Source: Larix sibirica
Lineage: Eukaryota; Streptophyta; Pinopsida; Pinales; Pinaceae
Length of the DNA stretch: 29,574 nt
Direction: 5' to 3'
NCBI GenBank assembly: GCA_004151065.3
Contig: NWUY0300054321.1
Coordinates: 12,713 to 42,286, forward strand
In this document: in pieces, positions 1-8,988 of the stretch
Layout: every line of letters begins with the position of its first letter
Numbering within the stretch: the stretch's first letter is position 1
The notes under the pieces: model-generated
Told to the model about the DNA's origin: nothing
Databases searched by the model: none
Seen by the model: only the letters and a program-made list of their open reading frames with translations
Translations under genes and position numbers: made by a program

Positions 1-1351
1 AAACATATAAAAGGGAAAGAGAACAAAGTTGTAGATGCACTCAACATGAGAGCACATGCAATGCATGCTACAACCATTAGCATGTGCAAATTAGATTTAA
101 AATCCATAATTCTTGAAGCTGCTATTTCATATCAAAATTGTATTCATTTAAAAGAAGGATTACAACAAGAAAATGTACAACAAAAATTTAAGGCATACAG
201 GTTGGAAAATGATGGGATTCTTATGAATAATAATAGAATTTATGTTCCTAATTCTGTTGAATTGAGGAAGCTAGTAATGGATGAGATACACAAGGTTCCA
301 TATGAAGGACATCCTATATATTAGAAGACTATTATAGCAGTAAGAAGTCAATACTTTTGGCTAGGAATGAAGAAAGACATTGCTAAATATTTAGCAAGAT
401 GCATAGAATGTCAGAAAGTAAAGGTTGAGCATGGACATCCAACAGGGTTGCTTCAGCTAATTCCAAAGTGGAAATGGGATGTGATGACAATTGATTTCAT
501 CATCAAATTTCCCAGGACAACAAGCTAACAAAATCTACTCACTTCATTCCAACAAGTCAACTCACAAGGCAACTAATATAACAAAAAATTATGTGAAAGA
601 GATTGCAAGATTACATGGAATACCTAAGGTAGTTGTTTTAGATAGAGATCCAAAGTTTACTTCAAACTTTTTGAAAGGGCTATTTAAAAGATTTGGAACA
701 AATTTAATTATGAGTACAACATATCACCCACAAACAAATGGGCAGACTGAGATATTTAATTAGGTTATTGAAGATGTGCTCAGAATGTATGTGAAGGATC
801 AACCATACAAGTGGGAAGATTACTTGCATTTGGCGGATTTTGCTTATAATGGATATCATGCATCTTTAAAGATGAATCCATTTGAAGCCTTGTATGGCAT
901 AAAATGCAATAATCCATTCAAATGGGATAATCCAATAGGAATAGTGGTAATTGGGCCAAAATTGCTTAAATAAATGGAAGAGCAGATGGTTAAGATCTGG
1001 TATAATTTGAAATTAGCATAGGAAAGACATAAAACTTATGTAGACAAAGGAATAATAGCAAGAGATTTCAAAGTGGGTGACCATGTGTATCTAAAAGTCG
1101 GGCCAAAGAAGAAGTCCCTAAAGCTTGGGATATGTACAAAGCTAGTGCCTAGATACCGTGGGTTGTTTGAAATATTAACCAGGATAGGGCTTGTTGCATA
1201 TGAGCTTGAATTGCCTGCCTATATAAAAGCACATAATTTGTTTCATGTTTCTTTACTAAAAATGTATGTGCCTGATCCCAACCACATTTTTTATTGGAAT
1301 TTGAGTCAGGTGGAACCGAAAGGAGATATATCGGTGCTACTAGTGTGTATC
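1..1351 (+). pseudogene. Ty3/gypsy (chromovirus-like) pol fragment, copy 1
   Basis: This is a retrotransposon polyprotein fragment whose integrase would insert element cDNA. It starts inside the RNase H tail (KENKVVDAL). The integrase HHCC finger follows (MDEIHKVPYEGHP, then ARCIECQKVK near 390-420). The core begins at WKWDVMTIDFI (about 468-500), continues through LDRDPKF (about 648-660) and ends with HPQTNGQTE (about 725-753), which gives the three expected acidic residues D, D and E. The C-terminal part carries KVGDHVYLKV and HVSLLKMYVPDPNH (about 1073-1285). It is broken by stops at 322-324, 761-763 and 971-973 and by a frameshift near 500-560. The reading can be followed because a second copy at 6251-7041 shares the frame. 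Similarity to that copy is lost at about 1351, before the chromodomain. The 5' part lies outside the window. The family assignment is secure; the lineage within Ty3 is less so. Confidence 0.92.
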
Positions 1352-2281
1352 ATAGTGTTGTGGCCACAACAGATCCCATGCTTAGCTAAGCACGTGAACC
1401 CCCCAATTTTTAAAATTTTGTTGCTTTGTTTTGGATTCTTAGTTTTTATTCACTACTTCGTTAGATTTTGCTTGAGAAATCCAATGTGCAAGGGTTAGTT
1501 TTGATCCCGATGCTTTCCAAGATCAAGGCCATCTTTATTTTAGCTTTTCAATGAAAAATGTCTTTTCGATGTATTAAAACATCTTTTCGACATACCCCTC
1601 CGGATATTTTGTTTCCATAGTAACGTGCTTGTGTTTATCTAAAACTTGATTTTAAACTTTTTATAGATCCATGATAACGGGGAAAGATTGTCGGGAAGTC
1701 TGTTTAAAATTCTATTTTCCCTTTTTGATGTTTTGACTTTGATGCCGGACCATAGAAATTGGAATTATTTTTTACATTCTTAAGATTATGCTTTTCGACA
1801 TCACAAACCCGTAATTTTTATACAAATTCATCTATTTCCATTATGGATCCGCAATATCGGAAATTTCGTATGATCATTGGAAAACTCGTCGGCCGAGGTT
1901 TCTCATTCTGACTTCTGTACAAAAGTTCAAAAAACGGGTTAAATCCTTAATTAATGCCATTAATTGAGGCACATTAATTGATGTTTCTAATGATTTAACC
2001 ATTGTTTCAACCTCTCTTTTGCATTCAATGTCAATAGGAAGGGAAATTAACTTATTTGGTTATTGGCACCCTTGGTTATTTATCTCACATTTGAACATCT
2101 CTTTTGATTTCAAATTACTTTTCATTTTTACTTTGTGAGCATCGTGTGATTGGAATATTTCGGAAACTTTAGATTAGTAAGTTTTTCTGCTTATGTTGGG
2201 TTTAATTGTTTTAGTTCGAAATGGCATTGTTTGAAATTTTTGTTTACTATGGTAAATGTTGCAAATTTTCAAAGTGATATC
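1352..2281. other. No gene seen; breakpoint flank and possible LTR or leader
   Basis: Homology to the Ty3 copy stops at the left edge. At 1356-1371 there is a perfect 16-bp palindrome (TGTTGTGGCCACAACA), which could be an LTR start because it begins with TG, but no matching second LTR is visible. Around 1950-1985 the trinucleotide-like run ATTAATT recurs (ttaattaatgccattaatt). No coherent coding frame is seen until the ATG at 2282. It may be the leader of the ORF that follows. Confidence 0.4.
1356..1371. repeat. Perfect 16-bp palindrome at Ty3 breakpoint
   Basis: TGTTGTGG is followed directly by its reverse complement CCACAACA with no spacer. It sits within a few bases of where the two Ty3 copies stop matching. 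It may mark an element terminus or be chance; no target-site duplication was found. Confidence 0.6.
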
Positions 2282-5066
2282 ATGGCTCCAAGGACCAAAT
2301 CCAAGATTGCGACTTCCACGGATGCCAAAGACCCGAATTCAGGGATATTCATTGATACAGATTGTAGAAATAGAGATCCTCAGTGCATGGGATGGTTGGA
2401 CATTTATAGTTTGTTCGATAATGACAGTTTCTCACAGTATGGAGATGATGTTGAAGTTTTTCAAAAGATCCAAAGTTTGAATCTTCATGCCATTGCTGCA
2501 TGTCCTATGGCCATGCCTTGTACGTACCTGGTGAGATGGTTGATATCATTTGCAGATGTAGCCATGTCTTCTTTCCGGGATGTGAACGAGGCAGTGATTG
2601 CTTATTTCAAACTAGATACCATTACTTGAATGTATGCTATGGAATCTTCACACACTTTGTTGTCCTTGGTGTTTGCTATTGAATACAATTTTTTTGGGGG
2701 GTTTACAGAACTTGTTAAAAGCTAGTGGTTTGACCAAGATAGCTTCCGGCTTAAACCAAATAGGGCTTATCCCTTAAAGCATCTCAGGGAACCGATCAAA
2801 CTAATGGGTCCCATGCTATGTAGGTTCTATGGATTAGAAAATTGCACATAATTTAAGCTGGAATGGGATCCTTTGGTACATCATATTATCACTCATGGTC
2901 AAGTTTTCAACTGAGCTCAACTTTTCTCATACAACTTGAAGACGACTTGAAGACGACCATCGAGTTAGTGCAGAAAACTCTAGCAACTAAAAAACTGAAA
3001 TTCTATTTCTTAGCTTACTTATTTGACATTGTATGTTCTTGTTTCAAGTTTCCTTTGATGAATAGGCACTGGACTGTGCAATCCCCCCAGTACACATTTA
3101 TTGTGCTACATTTTGGGAAGAAAATTATAAGCTCCACATCTATGATATTTGTGAAAAATGTCATTCCTGTACATGTCACGATTTACAAAGCCGATACCCC
3201 CAGATTATCAGAAGATGATAGGCAATTGGTAGATATCATGGGTGAATGGTACTGTGGAGAATATTTTGCCTACATTAGGATATGGGGTCACAACTCACTT
3301 CATCTTCTTCCCAGAATTGTGCCCGATATGATGATATTAGAAGAAATAGCTTTCTAGATTGCAATGGAGGGTGTTCATGATAGATGTACTTCCCTAAAAG
3401 GAAATCCTTGGCCTAAATTCCCTCTCTATTTGGGACATTTAATTATTCAAAACGCCCTCATGCTTATTTGCTGACTATCAAGTTACATGAGTTGAAGTTA
3501 GGAAAGAGTATTAAGATGATGCATGATCCTGTACATTTTGTCGAAGGTCATTATTCAATAGCTCAACTTAAGTGCACATATATCCATGAGATTGAGCCAA
3601 ATGACTTCATCTATCAAGGTGTAATGAATTTTGAAGAAGTATTAGCTAAAATAACTGACCCCGCTGAAAGAACTCACTTTCATGAAGAAAAGAAAGCTCA
3701 GAGGATTCATGTATTGGAAGCAAGGGAAAGAGCTTTTGCCATGGAAGCAGATGCAAAGAAAGCACAATAGGAAGTATTAAACAAAGCTTTGGTTGTAAGC
3801 ACCAGGAAAGCTGCGACTCTAACATAACAATCAACTGAGCAGTCACTACAAACTACTTCCAATCCTTTGACTCCTATTCCAAATCTTTCTAACCTTATTC
3901 AACAAGTAGAATCTCTTAGAAGTAAGTTGTCTAAGGATCCTCAAACTTCTATTCTTTCTAGTTCCAGTTCCCAACGTATTTCAAATTTGGTTAACAAATA
4001 TGTCAAGCCCTTAGCTCCCTGTGTGACTATTTTTGTTCCTTCTAGGTCTACTATGCAAGTCATTGATCTTGACATAGATAAACCTGAGGAAGTATTCCAC
4101 TCTACCCAAGTCATACAAAATAATCTTGATCCCTTACCCTTTCCCACTTCAACGACCCCTTCCATCACAATAGCTACAACTTCTCATCATACTTCTTCTA
4201 TCACCAATGGTCACACATCCTGAGAAGCAGACAATCAATCCATTGAACAGTCCATCAATCCTCTACCTAATACTCCCATGGATTCCTTGTATGATTTCTC
4301 ATCTATTGAAAATCCACCAGTGTCAACTTTAGTTGAAAACATTCTTGCACAAGCTCAGTTCATTCTTCCTACTGCATATAATCCCCCCGTTGAACAATTA
4401 GCTAAACCAGTGGAAGTAGATACTCCTCCTTTGGTTAAGGATGGTGAAGGTCTTATTGCTCAGGTTGAGAATGCTCCATCTTCTAATCTTACTTCTCAGT
4501 TGGAACCTCTTCCACAACTTTCCTCTGTTTCTCAAGCAACTCAAACTAACATTAACACTATTGGAGTTCCTTCAGAAGGACAAATAACCGCACCTATAGG
4601 GCCAATGGATCTAATTTCTACACTTGATGCAATGGTAGCAAATTCTCAGGAAACTGATGATTTTGGGGAAGCTGTTGTTAGTATTGGTGATTAATTATTT
4701 AGTAAGAAGTAGAAGGTGTTCATTAAGAAGAAAAGAGCCAGAGAAGATGATGTTGTTAGTGGTCCTCCTGATCACCGTATTGTATGGAGACAACCAACTA
4801 TGGATATACAAAAGGAGGATTCCGAGAAAACAACTACTATGGAGGATTTTGTTGGAGTAAATTATTATACTGTCACCACCTTGAATAAAATGAATGATGG
4901 TGAAAAATCCAAAGTTGCTCTATTGGAGGCAGAAAAAATGTCCCTTCATTCTAATTTTGCTACACGGGTAGGAAACATAAAAAATCAGCATCGAAAAGAG
5001 ATAGAAGACTTGCAGAGGCAACTTGACGAAGTCTTGGTGTTAATGCTCAACATCGACATGTTCTGA
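2282..5066 (+). pseudogene. Decayed long ORF of unknown family, coiled-coil C-terminus
   Basis: I do not recognise the family by name. The frame opens at an ATG (MAPRTKSK) at 2282. It runs to about 2626 in one frame, then through a degraded stretch (about 2710-2940, with motif KPNRAYPLKHLREPIKLMG) and a third segment (about 2940-3450, with GEWYCGEYFAYIRIWG and HLLPRIVPD). From 3468 to 5066 it stays in one frame, broken only by in-frame stops near 3768, 3825, 4221, 4692 and 4710. The C-terminal half holds a Glu/Lys/Ala-rich helix (about 3640-3770), a long Ser/Thr/Pro/Gln-rich low-complexity linker (about 3840-4690), a basic patch (KKKRAREDD) and a short coiled coil (about 4890-5040). The order of globular domain, linker and coiled coil would suit a retroelement gag-like or extra ORF, or a plant mobile-domain-like protein. 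Both are inference. Confidence 0.6.
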
Positions 5067-5560
5067 AGTGTTGAAACATGATGCCAGAGGCGAAATAATC
5101 AAACTTTTTGGCAAGATTATTCCGTCAGCACTGTCATGTGTAGTTCAATGTGCTTGTCACGTACATATCTTATTTCACCACTTTCGTTGTCAATGACCCC
5201 TTCAGAAGACTTGCACAATGCGTTTTATGTGTCGTTATGTCGTGGTCAAGTCTAGTATGGGAAATTTCTTGTCTTTATATCTGGGAATCATCATGTCTTG
5301 GTTTCCATACCATCACGTCCAGCTCCTTGTACTGATCACGCTCATAGCTTGTTCTCCTAATTTCGAGTTTGTTTGACCATTTTGATAGTTGAGCAAAGTT
5401 TCCAGAAGCATAAGTCTTTTGTGTCTCATTGAGCTAAACTTCTCCAAAGTCCACGTCCTCCATTAATTTACCAAAAACATCTATTGGTCGTTGTTCTCTT
5501 CACATCTATGTCCATAAAGATAGAATTCACCCCCCTCTAGCGCTGCCCTTGCAGAAAAAA
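5067..5560. other. No gene seen downstream of decayed ORF
   Basis: Short open stretches exist but none continues the preceding frame convincingly. It is probably the 3' part or untranslated tail of the element to the left. Confidence 0.35.
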
Positions 5561-5880
5561 GCCCATTAAATTTATTAAAAAAAACATCTTTCCCTTTTCT
5601 TATCTTTTCCTAAAAGTCCCTTTTAATCCCCTCCTTTAATAAAATTTCCTCTTTTCCCTAATCTAATTTCCCTCTTACCCTATCATCATAAAAAATATTT
5701 CTTCTATATATATTACAATACCTATTACCACCTTTTATTTTCCAAATCCCATTCCATTTAAAAAAAAATTCTCTTTTTAAACCTCTTATTACTCAGAGTC
5801 CTTGTTTTTTTTCAAAATTCCCTTTAATTCCAATACCTCGAAATCCCTTTTCCCAATTTTAAAACATGAAAGGGAAGACT
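5561..5880. repeat. Pyrimidine-rich low-complexity tract
   Basis: The + strand is strongly C+T-biased with A-rich interruptions (runs such as ctttcccttttcttatcttttcc, here 5587-5609). No coding frame is seen. Such a tract can be part of an LTR or leader or a purine/pyrimidine strand-asymmetric simple region; the sequence does not decide. Confidence 0.55.
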
Positions 5881-6249
5881 AGCCCTTTTGCTCTCCCCAT
5901 CCCCTTTGACAAAAACTATTAAAATGATGGAGCTTGTGCCACAATGGACTCCATGCGATTTGGATCCATAGCACGAAAAGGGGAAACCCTAAAATGGAAC
6001 TCCGTAGAGAGAAAGCGAACAGAAAGACACGCAGCCCAAAGGTGGGAGATTCGAACACCATGAAAATGAAGGGAGAGTGCAGAGAACCTGCCAGACGCAT
6101 ACAACCACGCAATTGACAGAGGCAAATGATAAAAGCGTAGGCATTATCCTCGCATAGAGAGAGGGTGCACCTAAAAAAAGGAGACAGGCACGTTATGCAG
6201 CTATTGGAGGGTGCACTGGCACATAGACAACAAAAAGAGCGCATCCAAA
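5881..6249. other. No supportable gene; unassigned segment up to N
   Basis: It is less AT-rich than its neighbours and open on the minus strand for about 120 codons. That frame has no recognisable motif and no homologue within the window. It ends abruptly at the N at 6250, so it may belong to a different locus or element. Confidence 0.35.
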
Positions 6250-6250
6250 N
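6250..6250. other. Single undetermined base (N)
   Basis: This is the only ambiguous base in the window. It sits exactly where unassigned sequence changes to Ty3 RNase H coding sequence, so it could mark an assembly join. Confidence 0.95.
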
Positions 6251-7041
6251 TTTTATGTGAGTTTGATTTTGAAATCAAACACATTATGGGAAAGGAGAAT
6301 AAGGCTGTAGATGGACTCAACAAAAGAGCACATACAATGCATGCTACAACCATTAGCTTGTGCAAATCATATTTAAAATCCAGAATTCTTGAAGTTGTTA
6401 TTTCAGATCAACATTATATTCATGTAAAAGAAGGGCTAAAATAGGAAAATTTATAGTGAAAATTTAAAGGATACAGGTTGGAAAATGATGGGATTCTTGT
6501 GAATAATAATAGAATTTACATTCCTAACTCTGTTGAATTAAGAAAGTTGGTAATGGATGAAATTCACAAGGTACCATATGCGGGACATCCCAGATATCAA
6601 AAGATTATTACAAAAGTAAGAAGTTAGTACTTTTGGGCCGGAATGAAGAAAGATGTAGCTGAGTACATAATAAGATGTATGGACTGTTATAAAGTAAAGA
6701 TTGAGCATGGAAATCCAACATGATTTATTTTGCCATTGCCAATTCCAGAATGGAAATGGGATGTGGCCTGTTGCATATGAGCTTGCATAAAAGTGCATCA
6801 TGTATCTTTGTTGAAAAATTATGTACCTGATCCTAACCACAATATTGATTGGGCCTTGATTCAGGTGGAATCAAAAGGAGACATACCGGTGATACCAGTG
6901 TGTATCCTGGACATGAAATCCATGTTATTATGCAACAGTGCCATTGAGAAAGTAAAGGTCCAATAGACACATTAGAATGTTGAAGAAGCAACGTGGGAGC
7001 TGGAAGATACTATGCGCGAGAAATACCAGCAGTTGTTTTGA
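6251..7041 (+). pseudogene. Ty3/gypsy pol, copy 2, with internal deletion and chromodomain
   Basis: This is a second copy of the family at 1-1351. It begins at the RNase H tail (CEFDFEIKHIMGKENK) and continues into the integrase HHCC finger (MDEIHKVPYAGHP, then IRCMDCYKVK) and WKWDV at about 6757-6771. There the sequence jumps directly to the equivalent of copy 1 position about 1190, removing about 700 bp that would encode the whole catalytic core. The C-terminal part continues past the point where copy 1 ends. It carries a chromodomain-like end (VEEATWELEDTMREKY, about 6978-7026) and terminates in Q-L-F-stop at 7039-7041. Several other stops are present (for example at about 6442 and 6628). 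The chromodomain places the family among chromoviruses, in which this domain guides integration to heterochromatin. Confidence 0.9.
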
Positions 7042-7093
7042 AATTTTGTATATGTAAATAGTGTTGGCATGCATTAAGGATGGTGCATAAATT

Positions 7094-7107
7094 AAGGGGA
7101 AGTGGAA
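7094..7107 (+). promoter_or_regulatory. Polypurine tract before 3' LTR
   Basis: AAGGGGAAGTGGAA lies immediately before the TG that opens the LTR-like sequence and 53 bases after the pol stop. This is the expected place for the plus-strand primer of a Ty3 element. Confidence 0.7.
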
Positions 7108-8630
7108 TGTAATACCCCATTTTTTACCCCAATATGTAAATATGTAAATATTGATGAAATGGCTAGAAGTAGGATATGAATGGTCCAACATTACCAGATT
7201 ATGTAATTATGTACATTTTCATTTTTTAATATAAAATCCATGACTACTGCAGAATAATGGACGAAGAAGAGACGAGGGACTATAATTCCATAAGAGGGAG
7301 AGTGAGAAGGGGGTTAAAAGGGATATGAACCTAGTGACTTATGAGTTAAGTCAATATCCTTAATATTCATTTGACACCTTTTCCCCTCTAATCCCAAGCT
7401 TAGGATAATTACCCAAGATTATGTCAAATGCCATGTATTCCATTTGTCTAGTTCCTATCATCTTGGAATGCCACTTGGATAGTCCTTAACATGCATATAA
7501 TTATTGAGAAGTAGTCCATTCTGCCACCAGTCCTCCATGATTGAGCTATCAACTGTTTTGATATTTTAACCACCTTCACCTGTACCACCATCACCCATAC
7601 TATATTTTTGACCCATACCGAGAAAGGATGAGTTCCTTGTAGTCTCAGAATGGAGATTTCCTAGAAAACATGTGCTGGAGCCCTGGAAAGGAATTGGGGT
7701 AACTAACCCGAGGGACTGTTAACTCATAGAAGGGATCCCAAGGGTCTGTTCACTCAGATAAGGGAGCCCCATTCCTTGGGTTGTGCAGGATGATGGGGAA
7801 GGAGTGCTAGTAGATTGGGATATCTATAGCTAGAGAACTCGATACCTTCTTTTGGTTTAATAGTCCTATATTGGGGGTGGCCTATAAAAGAAAGATATGG
7901 CTTGACAGAGCCTACAATTGGGAGGAACGCCCTTTGTCAACAGTCAGTTGGTTATATTTTTCAGATAAGTCTGCATCTATGTATAAATGATTGGTATTTA
8001 TTTATGTTATGTATTTTAATAAATTACTATAAAATAAATTACTATTTTCGTATGGTTAAAATGCACATAATTAATGTCATTGAGTGAATGCATTCATGAA
8101 GAAAATAATTGTAACAATCCCGTGTATGTTTATATTAAATATAGGTGTTTATTTACAAATATAATTCCGCTGTAAATTTTAATTGAACCTGTAGAAAAAC
8201 GAAATTGAGTATTGGAGGGGATTCAAGACAATAGTTTGAGTATCACATGGCCCCATAGTTACCGTGAGGTCATCGAGTACATGACAACATATGAACAAAT
8301 AAATAGAAAATATTTTATCTTTCAGGATTCAATTTCTAGTACAGACCATGATTTCACCGATGTTTGCAGAGTTGGTTTCCTTCTTTTGCTGTAAGACTAG
8401 GTGAAGTTCATCTCATGGATTGCTACAATTCGAGATCTATAATTCGTGCTGCATATCCTTTTTTATATGATTTAGTTGGAGACTTCGTTTGCTATGAATC
8501 CTTGTGAGTGACGACTCTGCTGGAAAAGATTCACAGATCACATCAATAGCTCTCCGTTACTCTTACCATGTTGTTAATATTGATTGATGGATCGAGGTTG
8601 TTCTGTCATAAACATATGTTAAGTACAACA
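7108..8630 (+). repeat. Probable 3' LTR of Ty3 copy 2
   Basis: It starts TGTAATACCCC, close to the TGTAACACCC-type start common in plant chromovirus LTRs, and follows a polypurine tract. It contains a TATA box at 7883-7889 and no coherent coding frame. The right end is set tentatively at the final CA of AAGTACAACA (8621-8630). No matching 5' LTR is in the window, so the end is inferred. The start is much firmer than the end. Confidence 0.6.
7883..7889 (+). promoter_or_regulatory. TATA box in LTR
   Basis: TATAAAA in the context cctataaaag, about 775 bases into the LTR, is where a U3 promoter would be expected. Transcription would start roughly 30 bases further on, near 7915-7920. Confidence 0.5.
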
Positions 8631-8988
8631 GGTATGTGTCACTTCATTTTTATTTCACGATCATTAATTTTCCATTACCCTAAGCTGGATGGAATTATTT
8701 GTTATCCAATTAACAAGACATACTAGTTTAACATGGTAATCATTTCAAAATGATATCACCCCTAACTATCATTCCCATATTAATTATGCATGTCGAAATC
8801 ATCATCCTGTGTTGCGGGCAATTCCAACTTACTGTTTTTCCCTTTTATTCATAATTTAGCAAATTAGTTACCAATCCTTTTCTCCATCGATTGAACATTG
8901 TATGTATGGATATTGTGGCTCTTTTATGCTCCAAAAGAAGTATTTGTAGTTACTAGAATATATTTGTTGCTGAATTCTATTACACATC
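8631..8988. other. No gene seen
   Basis: AT-rich sequence between the probable LTR and the next decayed ORF. No motif, repeat or primer-binding site is recognisable. Confidence 0.4.

Noticed and set aside
1356-5560. A complete LTR retrotransposon beginning at the 16-bp palindrome
   Set aside because: No second copy of the TGTTGTGGCC end, no target-site duplication, no primer-binding site and no pol domains were found in this interval.
5879-6244. Minus-strand open frame of 121 codons
   Set aside because: Cys/Ser/Phe-rich composition, no motif, overlaps other open frames on both strands, and ends at the N boundary.
7108-8630. A host gene in the open stretches near 7902-8087 and 8212-8394
   Set aside because: They are short, lack motifs, and lie in what looks like an LTR.
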